Source: Bradyrhizobium sp. sGM-13 (lineage in GTDB: Bacteria; Pseudomonadota; Alphaproteobacteria; Rhizobiales; Xanthobacteraceae). Taken from it: a stretch of DNA of 64,000 nucleotides. The position numbers and the translations under genes were made by a program. The notes beneath the pieces were generated by a model. The model did not search any database and was not told where the DNA came from. It saw nothing but the letters and a program-made list of their open reading frames with translations. Position 1 is the stretch's first letter. Every line of letters begins with the position of its first letter. Positions 35,037-44,648 of the stretch are shown one piece after another. Location: the NCBI RefSeq assembly GCF_018398875.1, contig NZ_JAGWDK010000018.1:1-64000 (forward strand). The letters are read 5' to 3'.

Positions 35037-36665
35037 ATGTCGTCCCGCAAACCAGCCAAACCCGCCACCGCCGCCCTCACCGTCAAGGATGCCACGTTCG
35101 GCCTGCTGCGCGCGTTCGGCATCAAGCGCGTGTTCGGCAATCCCGGCTCCACCGAATTGCCCTTCCTCAGCGACTGGCCCGACGACATCGATTACGTGCT
35201 CGGCCTGCAGGAGGCTTCCGTCGTCGGCATGGCCGATGGTTATGCGCAGGCGACCCGCAATGCCGGCTTCGTCAATCTGCATTCCGGCGCCGGCGTCGGC
35301 AATGCGCTCGGCAATATCTACACCGCGCACCGCAACCAGACGCCGCTGGTCATCACCGCCGGCCAGCAGGCGCGCTCGATCCTGCCGCTGCAGGCTTTCC
35401 TCTATGCCGAGCGCGCCTCCGAATTCCCGCGCCCGTATGTCAAATACAGTGTCGAGCCGGCGCGTGCCGAAGATGTGCCGGCCGCGATCGCGCGCGCCTA
35501 TTACGTCGCGATGCAGCCGCCCTGCGGACCGACCTTCGTTTCGATCCCGATCGACGACTGGACACGCCCGACCAAACCGGTCGAGGCCCGCCACGTCAGC
35601 CGCGAACTCGGCCCCGATCCGCAAGCGATGAGAGCGCTGGTCGCAGCACTCGCGGCCAGCAAGCGCCCCGCCCTCGTCGTCGGCCCCGCCGTCGACCGCG
35701 CCGAGGCCGTCGATCTCATGGTAAGGGTCGCGGAGAAGACGAAGGCCGCGGTCTGGATCAGCCCGTTCTCGGCGCGCTGCTCCTTTCCGGAACGTCATCC
35801 GCAATTTGCGGGCTTCCTGCACGCCTCGCCGGGACAGCTATCGGACGCGCTGCGCGAGCATGACCTCGTGGTCGTGATCGGCGCGCCGGTGTTCACCTTC
35901 CATGTCGAGGGCCATGCCCCGATCTTCGACGGCGCCACCACGATCTTCCAGATCACCGACGATCCGGATGCCGCCGCGGTCACGCCGTCGGGCGCCAGCA
36001 TCATCGCGACCATGAAGCCGGCGCTTTCGATGTTGCTCGAGTTGCTGCCGGAAACAACGCGCGCAATGCCGGCGGGCCGCGTGCTGCCGCCGGCGCCAGC
36101 GGAGGCCGATCCGCTCCCGGTCGAATTCCTGCTGTATCAGCTCTCGCAAGCCATGCCCGACAATGCAGCACTGGTGGAGGAAGCGCCCTCGCACCGCCCG
36201 GCGATGCAAAAGTTCATGCCGATGCGCGGCCAGGACAGTTTTTACACCATGGCGAGCGGTGGCCTCGGCTACAGCCTGCCTGCCGCGGTCGGCATCGCGC
36301 TCGGACGCCCCGGCGTCCGCACCGTTTGCCTGATCGGCGATGGCTCCGCGATGTATTCGATCCAGGCGCTGTGGACCGCGGCGCAGCGCAGGCTGCCGCT
36401 CACGGTCGTGGTCATCAACAACGCCGGCTACGGCGCGATGCGCTCGTTCAGCCAGGTCATGCAGGTGCGCAATGTGCCGGGGCTTGAGCTGCCCGGCATC
36501 GATTTCGTGAAACTCGCGGAAGGCATGGGCTGCCACGCCGTGCGCGTGACGAAATCATCCGAACTCGCGGGCGCGCTCAGCTACGGGCTCTCTTGTGACG
36601 GCGTCAGCCTGATCGAAGTGATGGTCGATTCCGCCGTTCCCCTGCTCTACGCGCAGAAGGGGTGA
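35037..36665 (+). CDS. mdlC: Benzoylformate decarboxylase (thiamine diphosphate enzyme)
   Basis: 542 residues. Cofactor Glu59 in VLGLQEASVVGMADGYA, active-site His82 in VNLHSGAGVGNA, middle domain to about 340, and the C-terminal GDGSAMYSIQALWTAAQRRL motif, then ERNAGYGAMRSF-like contacts (VINNAGYGAMRSFSQVMQV). The match to mandelate-pathway benzoylformate decarboxylase is strong, although other aromatic or aliphatic 2-oxo acids are possible. It ends a LysR-linked run of four genes, separated from the hydratase by 115 bases of repeat. Confidence 0.85.
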   Translation: MSSRKPAKPATAALTVKDATFGLLRAFGIKRVFGNPGSTELPFLSDWPDDIDYVLGLQEASVVGMADGYAQATRNAGFVNLHSGAGVGNALGNIYTAHRNQTPLVITAGQQARSILPLQAFLYAERASEFPRPYVKYSVEPARAEDVPAAIARAYYVAMQPPCGPTFVSIPIDDWTRPTKPVEARHVSRELGPDPQAMRALVAALAASKRPALVVGPAVDRAEAVDLMVRVAEKTKAAVWISPFSARCSFPERHPQFAGFLHASPGQLSDALREHDLVVVIGAPVFTFHVEGHAPIFDGATTIFQITDDPDAAAVTPSGASIIATMKPALSMLLELLPETTRAMPAGRVLPPAPAEADPLPVEFLLYQLSQAMPDNAALVEEAPSHRPAMQKFMPMRGQDSFYTMASGGLGYSLPAAVGIALGRPGVRTVCLIGDGSAMYSIQALWTAAQRRLPLTVVVINNAGYGAMRSFSQVMQVRNVPGLELPGIDFVKLAEGMGCHAVRVTKSSELAGALSYGLSCDGVSLIEVMVDSAVPLLYAQKG

Positions 36666-36673
36666 GCGAAGCT

Positions 36674-36808
36674 CTCTCCCCGTCATTGCGAGGAGCGAAG
36701 CGACGAAGCAATCCACTCTTTCTTCACGCGGTGAGATGGATTGCTTCGCGGAGCCTGTCATCCGGCGGCGCTTTGCGCCGACCGGGTAGCTCGCAATGAC
36801 GGGGAGAG
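36674..36808. repeat. Branched palindromic repeat
   Basis: CTCTCCCCGTCATTGCGAG (36674-36692) and CTCGCAATGACGGGGAGAG (36790-36808) are perfect outer arms. Inside, CGAAGCAATCCA (36704-36715) pairs with TGGATTGCTTCG (36737-36748), and CGGCGC-TTT-GCGCCG forms a last hairpin. This is a dispersed Bradyrhizobium-type element. Confidence 0.85.
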
Positions 36809-36954
36809 GGCCGCTACTCCTGGCATACCAGCTCGCCCCCTCATTTGCTTCAAAGGCTCGTCTATTCGGCCGCGAGTTCCATGCGCTATATCTACTTGAC
36901 GTTGTTCTACGTTCGCACGAGAATTTGGTATGGGGCAACCATGGAGTGAACGCC

Positions 36955-37380
36955 ATGAAACAGCCAAGCCTCAGAAAAGCTGCCCTCGCGGTCTCCGTCT
37001 TCACATGCGCGACCATGCTCTCGTTTGATTGGAGCGAACAAAGGGGCGCTTCGCTATCTATCGAGCGCGCGCAAGCACAGACGGTCGATCCGTTGACCCC
37101 AAGCGTTCCCCGGCGGCAGGCGCGGCGGGCCGCGGCGGGTGCCGCCGCGGTGGGCGCCGGTGCTGTCGCAGCCGGAGCGACTGCCGCCTACTACGGCAGC
37201 GGTCCCTACGCCTACTACGGCGGCAACGGTCCCTACGCCTACCGCGGCGGCAACAGTCCCAACATCTATTACGGCGGTCCGGGCGTATGGAGCCAGGACT
37301 ATGCAGCGCGCAACGGCATAATCTGCCAGCCCGGAACAATGGTCCGCCTGGACGACGGCTTGATGCACAGGTGTCAGTAA
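36955..37380 (+). CDS. Exported Gly/Tyr-rich small protein
   Basis: 141 residues: a signal-like start (LRKAALAVSVFTCATMLSFD), an Ala/Gly stretch (AAAGAAAVGAGAVAAGATAA), then a Gly-Tyr-Asn repeat (YYGGNGPYAYRGGN) and a conserved C-terminal QPGTMVRLDDGLMHRCQ with two Cys (the other in GIICQPG). Similar small proteins with this end are common in Bradyrhizobium; function unknown. Starts at 36955 after GGAG. Confidence 0.75.
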   Translation: MKQPSLRKAALAVSVFTCATMLSFDWSEQRGASLSIERAQAQTVDPLTPSVPRRQARRAAAGAAAVGAGAVAAGATAAYYGSGPYAYYGGNGPYAYRGGNSPNIYYGGPGVWSQDYAARNGIICQPGTMVRLDDGLMHRCQ

Positions 37381-37395
37381 GCGAGGTAATCGGGA

Positions 37396-37419
37396 AAGGG
37401 CGGCCCAAGGGCCGCCCTT
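37396..37419. terminator. Bidirectional terminator
   Basis: AAGGGCGGC and GCCGCCCTT form a nine-pair stem around CCAAGG, with T-rich sequence on both sides. It lies between the convergent Gly-rich protein and SDR genes. Confidence 0.8.
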
Positions 37420-37428
37420 CTCGCTTCA

Positions 37429-38223
37429 CTACTTCCCGTAAGCTTCCCGCATCTTCGCCTGGATCTTGGCCATGCCTGCAATCCAGCGGTCGTAATTCTC
37501 GGTCTTCTTGCGCATGTAGCCGAGCACCTGCGGGTGCGGCAGGATCACAAAGGTTTCCTCTTCCAGCCCCTTCAGCACGTCCTGCGCCACCTGCTCAGGC
37601 GAGAGATCGCCGTCGCCGGATTGCGGGCCCTTCGGGATCGAGCGCAGCATGTTGGTGTCGACGCCCTGCGGGCACAGGATCGAAACCTTGATGTTGTCGG
37701 CCTTGTGCGAGATCGCGAGATTCTCGGCAAAGCCGACGGCGGCATGCTTGGTAGTCGAATAGGCCGGGCTGCCGACCTGCGACAGCAGTCCGGCCGCCGA
37801 GATCGTGTTGAGGAAATAGCCGCCACCGCGCGCCTTCATGCGCGGGATCAAATGCCGCGCCGCATAGACATGGGCCATCACATGAACGGCCCAGCTTCGC
37901 TGCCACGGTTCGTCGGAGTTTCCGCCGGCATTGACCGATAGTGGATCGAAGCCGCCGCCGATGCCGGCATTGGAGCAGAACAGCGCAATCGGGCCGAATT
38001 GATGCTCGGTCTCCTCGATGACGTGAAGGACGTCCTTCTCTTTTCCGACATCGCATTTGAAGGCCGCCCCACTGATCGGAGTGGCGACGGCTCGCGCGCC
38101 ATCGGGATCGATATCGGCAACAACGACCTTGGCGGCGCCTTCGCGATGAAAGGCCTCGCACATCGCCTTGCCGATGCCATTGGCGCCACCGGTGACAACC
38201 ACGACTTTGCCCGTCACCCGCAT
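37429..38223 (-). CDS. Short-chain dehydrogenase/reductase (SDR)
   Basis: 264 residues with a classical Rossmann fold: cofactor motif TGGANGIGKAMCEAF, Asp at the end of beta-2 (VVVADIDPDG, suggesting NAD), NAG block CSNAGIGGGF, active-site Ser in NTISAAGLLSQVG and Tyr-x-x-x-Lys in YSTTKHAAVGFA. A typical oxidoreductase for secondary alcohols; substrate unknown. Ends 27 bases before the start of nothing else on this strand: the hemolysin III gene lies 28 bases upstream on the same strand and may be co-transcribed. Confidence 0.9.
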   Translation of the reverse strand: MRVTGKVVVVTGGANGIGKAMCEAFHREGAAKVVVADIDPDGARAVATPISGAAFKCDVGKEKDVLHVIEETEHQFGPIALFCSNAGIGGGFDPLSVNAGGNSDEPWQRSWAVHVMAHVYAARHLIPRMKARGGGYFLNTISAAGLLSQVGSPAYSTTKHAAVGFAENLAISHKADNIKVSILCPQGVDTNMLRSIPKGPQSGDGDLSPEQVAQDVLKGLEEETFVILPHPQVLGYMRKKTENYDRWIAGMAKIQAKMREAYGK

Positions 38224-38250
38224 GGTCGCTCTCTCCCGTTTGTTATGATC

Positions 38251-38949
38251 CTACGTCAGGACCACCATATCGAGAATAGCCGTATAATGGCAGGCGGCGC
38301 CGAGCAACACGAAGCCGTGCCAGATCGCGTTCTGGAAGCGCAACCGCTGCCAGGCATGGAAGATCACCCCAAGACTATAGAGCACGCCGCCCGCCACCAA
38401 AAAGCCCAGCGCCAGCGGCGGCACCGCCTTCACCACGGCGTCGTAAAGCGTGACGCCGCTCCAGCCCAAAGCGAGATAAAGGCCAACGGCCAAACGATCG
38501 TATCGCCCCGGCAGCGCCAGCTTCAGCACGACACCGGCGATCGCGATGCACCACACCCCGGTCAGCAGCGCGATCGCGAGATAGCTGTCCCGGAGCTCCA
38601 CGATGAACGGGGTATAGGTCGCGGCGATCAAGAGATAGATCGCCGAATGATCGAAGCGGCGCAGCACCCATTTGGCGCGCGACACCGGCCAGAGATTATA
38701 GACTGCCGACAACGTCAGCATCGCGAGCAGGCCTGTTACGTAGACCGACACCACGGTAATCTCGAACGCACCGGCATAGACCGCCGTCAGCACGATCAGG
38801 GCGGTGGCGGCGATGAGCCCGAAACAGACGCCGACAATATGCACGACGCCATCGGCGATCAGCTCGGCGCGGTCGTAATTCCAGTGCATGGCGCCAGCCG
38901 CTGCATGGATGGATGTCGAGGCGAATTGTTTCAGTCTGAAGATGGTCAT
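38251..38949 (-). CDS. Hemolysin III / PAQR family membrane protein
   Basis: 232 residues and seven membrane helices with the PAQR metal-site signature: HWNYDRAELIADGVVH, DHSAIYLLIAATYTPF and the C-terminal HGFVLLGAACHYTAIL. The family is also called YqfA. Its role in bacteria is poorly known, but the residues suggest a zinc-dependent hydrolase of membrane lipids. The start is taken at 38949; an ATG at 38889 is also plausible. Confidence 0.87.
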   Translation of the reverse strand: MTIFRLKQFASTSIHAAAGAMHWNYDRAELIADGVVHIVGVCFGLIAATALIVLTAVYAGAFEITVVSVYVTGLLAMLTLSAVYNLWPVSRAKWVLRRFDHSAIYLLIAATYTPFIVELRDSYLAIALLTGVWCIAIAGVVLKLALPGRYDRLAVGLYLALGWSGVTLYDAVVKAVPPLALGFLVAGGVLYSLGVIFHAWQRLRFQNAIWHGFVLLGAACHYTAILDMVVLT

Positions 38950-39222
38950 GCAGGTCCGTAGTAAGTAGCGAGGGAGCGATTAGGGATATGGGTCTTCCAA
39001 GGTCAACGAACCGTTCACGCCGCCGGCTCCAAGCCCGTCGCCATGCGCTTTCGCGAATGATGCCAGTATCCCGTCGCCGTGGCATTTTCGTGCAACCGGT
39101 AACCGCCGGATATCCCGAGGGGATTCGCTCATCAGACGATCACAAGCGCTTGATTTCGGCCCGCCAATCGCCACTTCTCCGGTAATTGCACACCAACGCC
39201 TCTCTCGAGCTTTCCGCCCCGC

Positions 39223-40686
39223 ATGGCTCCCAGTTTTTCAGATATCGTCGAGGAAGCGCGCCTGTCGGCGCGGGCGCTGCTGGACTACGGCGACAGCTTT
39301 TTCAATCCCACCGTGCGGCTCGGCGTCACCGGCCTGTCGCGCGCCGGCAAGACCGTGTTCATCACGGCGCTGATCCACGGCCTGACCCGCGGCGGCCGGT
39401 TTCCGGTGTTCGAACCCTACGCTTCTGGGCGGATCGCGGGCGCCCGGCTCGCGCCGCAGCCGGACGACGCGGTGCCGCGTTTCGATTATGAAAACCATGT
39501 CCGCACCCTGATCGAGCAACGGAGCTGGCCGAACTCGACCACTGACATCTCTGAATTGCGCCTCGTCATCGATTACCAGCGGCAGAATGGCGCGGACCGC
39601 ACGCTCACCATCGACATCGTCGATTACCCCGGCGAATGGCTGCTCGACCTGCCGCTGCTCAACAGGAGTTTCGAGCAATGGTCGGCCGAGAGTCTTGCGC
39701 TGTCGCGCGAAGGCCCGCGGGCAACACTCGCCGCGCCCTGGCACGAACACCTGAAGACGCTTCATCCCCAGAGCCGCGAGAACGAGCAGGCGACGCTCGC
39801 CGCCGCAAGACTGTTCACCGATTATCTGCGCGCCTGCCGCGACGAACGTTTTGCCATGAGCCTGCTGCCGCCCGGACGTTTCCTGATGCCGGGCAATCTC
39901 GCAGGATCGCCGGCGCTGACCTTCGCTCCGCTCGATGTGCCCATCGATGGCGCCGCGCCCGATGGTTCGCTGTGGGCGATGATGCGGCGGCGCTATGAAG
40001 CCTACAAGGACGTCGTGGTGCGCCCGTTTTTCCGCGATCATTTTGCACGGCTCGACCGCCAGATCGTGCTGGTCGATGCGCTCGCGGCCTTCAATGCCGG
40101 GCCCGAGGCGCTGCACGATCTCGAAGCTGCGCTTGCCGGTATTCTCGATTGCTTCCGGATCGGCCGCAGCACCATCCTGAGCAGCCTGTTTCGTCCGCGG
40201 ATCGACCGGATTCTGTTTGCCGCCACCAAGGCCGATCACCTGCACCATTCCAGCCACGACCGGCTGGAGGCAGTGCTGCGGCGGGCCGCCGCCAAGGCAG
40301 CCGACCGCGCCGAATATGCCGGCGCCGCCATCGACGTGGTCGCGCTATCAGCGGTACGCGCCACACGCGAGGCAATGGTTACGCGCGGCCGGGAGAAGCT
40401 GCCGTCGATCCTCGGCACGCCCGCGCCCGGCGAGACCGCCAATGGCGAGGCCTTCGACGGCGAGACCGAAGTGGCGACCTTTCCGGGTGACCTGCCCGCC
40501 GATCCCGAAGAACTGTTCAAGGGCGGCTTTCGCGGCCTTTCCAGCATGCCATCCGACAGCGCCGATTTCCGCTTCCTGCGCTTCCGGCCGCCGCTCGTGG
40601 AGCGCACCGGCAAGGACGAGCCCGCGCTGCCTCACATCCGCCTCGACCGCGCCCTTCAGTTCCTGATCGGAGACCGACTGCAATGA
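39223..40686 (+). CDS. YcjX-like P-loop ATPase/GTPase
   Basis: 487 residues. Walker A is VTGLSRAGKTVFITAL (residues 35-50) and the DxxG-like block is LTIDIVDYPGEWLLDLPLL. The YcjX family occurs together with YcjF in proteobacteria and is linked to envelope stress, including the Cpx or phage shock response in enterics. The next gene overlaps by four bases (ATGA). Length and motifs are normal. Confidence 0.9.
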   Translation: MAPSFSDIVEEARLSARALLDYGDSFFNPTVRLGVTGLSRAGKTVFITALIHGLTRGGRFPVFEPYASGRIAGARLAPQPDDAVPRFDYENHVRTLIEQRSWPNSTTDISELRLVIDYQRQNGADRTLTIDIVDYPGEWLLDLPLLNRSFEQWSAESLALSREGPRATLAAPWHEHLKTLHPQSRENEQATLAAARLFTDYLRACRDERFAMSLLPPGRFLMPGNLAGSPALTFAPLDVPIDGAAPDGSLWAMMRRRYEAYKDVVVRPFFRDHFARLDRQIVLVDALAAFNAGPEALHDLEAALAGILDCFRIGRSTILSSLFRPRIDRILFAATKADHLHHSSHDRLEAVLRRAAAKAADRAEYAGAAIDVVALSAVRATREAMVTRGREKLPSILGTPAPGETANGEAFDGETEVATFPGDLPADPEELFKGGFRGLSSMPSDSADFRFLRFRPPLVERTGKDEPALPHIRLDRALQFLIGDRLQ

Positions 40687-41714
40687 GCGAGAAAACGCCG
40701 CATCGGCGGCCGGCGACGTTCAAGCTCGGCGATCCCGGCGTGATCGTGATAGACCCGGACGAGACCGGCCGCCCTGCCCGCGGCACGGTGCAGATCACAC
40801 CGGAGGCCGATCCGGCGCTGTTGCCCGTTCCGCTCGATGCACCGAGGGTCCCGATACGCCGCGGCTTTCGCTGGGGCGCGCTGTTCTGGTCGGCTATCGG
40901 CGGGCTGGTGCTGCTCGGCACAGGGCTCGGCGTCGTCAACCTGGTCGAGGACCTGTTCGCTCGCAGCCAGACATTGGGCTACGTCGCGCTTGTCTTTGCG
41001 GTGGCGGCCGGACTGGCGCTGACCGTCGTCATCGCGCGCGAAGCGTTCGGCCTGGCGCGGCTGGCGGCGATCGAAAAGCTGCATCAGCGCGCCACTGAAG
41101 TGCTGCGCAGCGACGACCGCGCCGAGAGCCGTGCCGTCGTCAACGAACTGCTCAAGCTCGCGCATCAAAACCCGCAACTCGCACGCGCCCGCGCCACGCT
41201 GGCAGGCCACGCTGACGACATCATCGATGGCGCCGACATGATCAAGCTGGCCGAGCGCGAACTGATGGCGCCGCTCGATGAGGAGGCACGCCGGCTGGTC
41301 TCGACGGCCGCGCAGCGCGTCTCGGTCGTGACCGCGGTGAGCCCGCGCGCGCTGATCGACGTGCTGTTCGTGTTCGTCGCCGCGATGCGCTTGATCCGTC
41401 AACTGGCGCGGCTCTATGGCGGCCGCCCCGGCACGCTCGGCATGCTCAGCCTGTTGCGCCAAATCATCGGCCATCTCGCCATCACCGGCGGCATGGCGGT
41501 GGGCGATAGCCTGGTGCAGCAGATGCTCGGCCACGGCATCGCGGCAAAGCTCTCGCAACGGCTCGGCGAGGGCGTGCTCAACGGGCTGCTCACGGCAAGG
41601 CTCGGCCTTGCCGCCATCGACGTGACGCGCCCCTTGCCGTTCACGGCGCTGCCACGGCCCGCGCTCTCCGATCTCGCCAAGGATTTGCTGAGCAAGCGGG
41701 AACGGGAAGAGTAA
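40683..41714 (+). CDS. YcjF-like membrane protein (TIGR01620/DUF697)
   Basis: 343 residues. Two membrane helices near residues 65-115 (LFWSAIGGLVLLGTGLGVV and LGYVALVFAVAAGLALTVVI) are followed by helical stretches and a C-terminal DUF697 domain (VVTAVSPRALIDVLFVFVAA). It is coupled to the YcjX-like gene through the ATGA overlap and probably anchors that ATPase at the inner membrane. Confidence 0.88.
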   Translation: MSEKTPHRRPATFKLGDPGVIVIDPDETGRPARGTVQITPEADPALLPVPLDAPRVPIRRGFRWGALFWSAIGGLVLLGTGLGVVNLVEDLFARSQTLGYVALVFAVAAGLALTVVIAREAFGLARLAAIEKLHQRATEVLRSDDRAESRAVVNELLKLAHQNPQLARARATLAGHADDIIDGADMIKLAERELMAPLDEEARRLVSTAAQRVSVVTAVSPRALIDVLFVFVAAMRLIRQLARLYGGRPGTLGMLSLLRQIIGHLAITGGMAVGDSLVQQMLGHGIAAKLSQRLGEGVLNGLLTARLGLAAIDVTRPLPFTALPRPALSDLAKDLLSKREREE

Positions 41715-41846
41715 GTTCGCGCTAGTTTCGTCCCAGGGCCTGCGTTGATCACTTGGAGAAGCATTTTTGAGTGGCATGTCCGCTTCCGGCGAGACAGTAG
41801 ACGTCGGTTTAGGCCCCGCGTGACATCTGCTATTGGCCCTGAGCCG

Positions 41847-42878
41847 TCATTCGTGTGGTACTTGAGTTGACAGAGCGAGCTGCGAAATCAGCTGCCGGGC
41901 ACCATTGACCAATTCGTGGACGACATCCGCTGCGGGCTTAATCGCATTGACTAAACCGACGCCCTGTCCCGCAAGAAAATCCATTGAGTCAAGGTCGCCG
42001 AAGGCATCTGGCGTCGGTGGAAAGCCCATGAAGCGCAAGAGCGGCATTGCCCGGCCGCCGATCTTGGTTTCGCCAATCTGCGGCTCATCGTCTCGCTGTT
42101 CACTGCCACGCGCCTCATCTGGTAGCCAGCGCGCGACAAAGGGCGTGCGCAGGGTGCGATGTGGCGCATTGGGCCAACCGTGACCGAAAAGTGTCGTCCG
42201 CACCGTGTGATCTTCAGCCGCGTCTATAACCTTCTGCTTATAGACCGGATGCGCGTAGGCTTCTGTCGTGGCAATCAGCCTCGTTCCGATCATTATCCCC
42301 TGCGCTCCGAGAGCGAGAGCGGCGGCGAAGCCGCGCGCATCGGCAATGCCTCCGGCTGCGATCACGGGAACTGGAGCTACTGCGTCCACAACCCGAGGTA
42401 CCAGCGCCATTGTTGTGATCTCGCCAGCGAGGTGGCCGCCGGCTTCCACACCTTGAGCAACGATGGCATCGACGCCGGCACGAGCGGCTCTTTGCGCGTC
42501 AGCAACAGACCCGACTTGGTCGATCACCTTCACCCCTGCCGCATGGGCCGGAGCTACAAAGGGTGTCGGATCGCCCCAAAATGTCACAAGCACTGAAACC
42601 CGCTCGTCGAGGCACACGTCGACGACTGCCTCGATTGGAAAGGGCAAATGCGGCCCACCCAGCAATACACCGACCCCGAACGGCTTCTCCGTTAGCGACC
42701 GCAGGCGGCCAATCTCCTCGCGCAGCACCGGCGGCGGGTTGCCGCTAAATGACATGATGCCGAGTCCGCCAGCATTGCTCACCGCTGCCGCAAGCTCGGG
42801 CCCGGTGATAAACCCCATCGGGGCGGCAAGGACGGGCACATCAATGGCCAACAGATCAGAGAGCGGGGTGCGCAACAT
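41847..42878 (-). CDS. Nitronate monooxygenase-type flavoprotein
   Basis: 343 residues, an FMN TIM-barrel of the 2-nitropropane dioxygenase family: LAAPMGFITGPELAAAVSNA, GVGVLLGG, catalytic His region GVEAGGHLAGEI, and phosphate loops VIAAGGIADARGFAAALALG and GAQGIMIGTRLIA. It oxidises nitronates to carbonyls. GGGAGG precedes the ATG at 42878; open reading continues upstream to 43043 but lacks a site. Confidence 0.88.
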   Translation of the reverse strand: MLRTPLSDLLAIDVPVLAAPMGFITGPELAAAVSNAGGLGIMSFSGNPPPVLREEIGRLRSLTEKPFGVGVLLGGPHLPFPIEAVVDVCLDERVSVLVTFWGDPTPFVAPAHAAGVKVIDQVGSVADAQRAARAGVDAIVAQGVEAGGHLAGEITTMALVPRVVDAVAPVPVIAAGGIADARGFAAALALGAQGIMIGTRLIATTEAYAHPVYKQKVIDAAEDHTVRTTLFGHGWPNAPHRTLRTPFVARWLPDEARGSEQRDDEPQIGETKIGGRAMPLLRFMGFPPTPDAFGDLDSMDFLAGQGVGLVNAIKPAADVVHELVNGARQLISQLALSTQVPHE

Positions 42879-43286
42879 GACAGCCTCCCGTACATGTCCG
42901 AAATTGCCCTGCCGCTGCAGCGGAAGTAAACATCGCCGACCGCGCAGACGCAAGGCGGCACGCTTTGAAGGTCCGGAGTTGGCACGAAACAGACTCGCCC
43001 GCGCATTTCGCCGATGTCCGTAGTTGATGGTAGAGCGGACCAAGCGCGTCCGGCGCCGGAGGTCAGTTGATGACCCAATCCGGAGTCGCGCTCATCGGAG
43101 CCGCGTTCCGGAAAGCCGTACTGGACCATCGCGATACCTCGCACTTGCGGGCGCGGCAGCATCGTGCGCAACGCCACGCGGGTTCCAGGCGCCGAGGGGA
43201 TCACCCGTTTCGAGCGCACGCGCTACGGCTCCAATCAGCGATTCCATTTGGAATACTGCCACACTTGTTACTCGCAACAGCGGGCA
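42879..43286. other. Intergenic region with possible relic repeat
   Basis: No gene is supported. The stretch about 42976-43050 (GGAGTTGGCACG ... TTTCGCCGATGTCCG) resembles a degenerate dispersed repeat, matched weakly by 44149-44225 (CAGGAGTTGGCACT ... GCGATGTCTGC), on the other side of the hydrolase gene. Confidence 0.35.
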
Positions 43287-44030
43287 CTACGAGACGCTGC
43301 GCCACAGCGTCAGTAGCGCTTCATTGAGCGGCTCTCCGGTGAACTGGATCTCGTGGCCGGCACCTTCGATCACCATGCGAGACGCGCCGATCCGTTGCGC
43401 CAGTTCGTCGCATATAGCATCGAATCCGGCACTGTGCCCACCGGATACCACGAGTTTCGGGAAGGCGGCCGATGCCAGCGCGGCGAGCGGCAGTTCAGCC
43501 TCCCAGATCGGCCGTCCGCGGCGGAACACGGGTACGAGCGGCACTGCAGCCGCGATCAGTTCGGGGGAAAGAGCGTCCGGATCACTCCCCACAGCTTGCA
43601 GGAAACGAATGACCCACTCCTCGTCCGGAACCTTCTGATCCCAGAGAGAGCGAACTTCTGCCACGAGTGTCCTCGCAGCTTGATGGTGCTGGCCCAGCGC
43701 GAATGCGGCTGGCTCCAACAGTGTCAGAGATAGAGTCGCATCGGGCCGGCGGGCAGCGGCGAACAGAACCGCGAGGCCACCGTAAGAATGTCCCACAAGG
43801 TGGGCTCCATCGCCCATGAGATCGGCAATGTCGTCGGCATCGACCAGGAAATCCTCGCCGTGAGCCGCGGGACTCCGCCCGTAACCACGCCGGTCTGACA
43901 CCAACAGACAAAAGCCGCCGTCGGCCAGCGGTCGCTGAGCCTGCCACTCGTCGGATCCTGTCGCCAGGGAGCCGTGCACTAACACCACGGGCACGCCCGA
44001 CCCCCATGCTTCTACGAATAGGTCGCTCAT
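43287..44030 (-). CDS. Alpha/beta hydrolase
   Basis: 247 residues. Oxyanion strand VVLVHGSLATGSDEW, nucleophile elbow VGHSYGGLAVLFAA, later Asp and His in VVSGGHSAGFDAI and IEGAGHEIQFTGEP. A small esterase or lipase-like enzyme; substrate unknown. It is upstream of the nitronate monooxygenase gene by 408 bases, so not clearly one operon. Confidence 0.88.
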   Translation of the reverse strand: MSDLFVEAWGSGVPVVLVHGSLATGSDEWQAQRPLADGGFCLLVSDRRGYGRSPAAHGEDFLVDADDIADLMGDGAHLVGHSYGGLAVLFAAARRPDATLSLTLLEPAAFALGQHHQAARTLVAEVRSLWDQKVPDEEWVIRFLQAVGSDPDALSPELIAAAVPLVPVFRRGRPIWEAELPLAALASAAFPKLVVSGGHSAGFDAICDELAQRIGASRMVIEGAGHEIQFTGEPLNEALLTLWRSVS

Positions 44031-44648
44031 TGTTGGACTCCTCCTTTGGCCAGCCGGTGGTTGAACTCAGCTCGCTTTATATCATCCGTTTACGATGGAA
44101 CGCCCCATTGTTGTCCGCAACGGGGTCGGGTAGTGACCTTCTATACACCGAGAGCGGCTGTCAGGAGTTGGCACTTTCGGACGTGACAACCCTATGCAGC
44201 GATGTCTGCTGTTGGCCCGTAGCCGAACAGCGCTTAAGCCGTTGTGAGGTTGGTTGTCAGCGCTAAACCGGATATCGGTCCGCGCTCGCCTCCATCGCCG
44301 CTTACGACCCGGAGCGGACTTCGAATCTCAATGCTGAGCAGGTGCAAGCCGCGCTCGACACAGCGACCGCCTGATTAGGCCTAGTATCCGTCCGGCAGCG
44401 TGATACCTGGGAAGAACCTGCCCGAACCTCGAACCGTGCGCCGCGAATTGTACGCGCCAGCTTGTCCAAAGCTTCTCGTCCGATGTGCAGTACAAGAGAT
44501 ACTCGCCGGGGTTTCGCGACGATTCGCGTCTCGCGGCCTGACTGCAGGCAGAGACTTTGCACACTTTGGTATTTGACGCGTCGAGTTAAAAACTATTCGC
44601 CCGGACGCGTTCGGTTTCAGGAACTGAGTGGTGGCGAGCGCTGCGGCC
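44031..44648. other. Gene-poor region with fragments
   Basis: No intact gene. A degenerate repeat-like segment lies at 44149-44225. A 35-codon orphan fragment between stops (about 44262-44372, ALASIAAYDPERTSNLNAEQ) could be a protein tail, but its family is not recognised. Confidence 0.35.

Noticed and set aside
44262-44372. A protein-like fragment (ALASIAAYDPERTSNLNAEQ)
   Set aside because: Only 35 codons between stops and no recognised family; listed as a fragment, not a gene.
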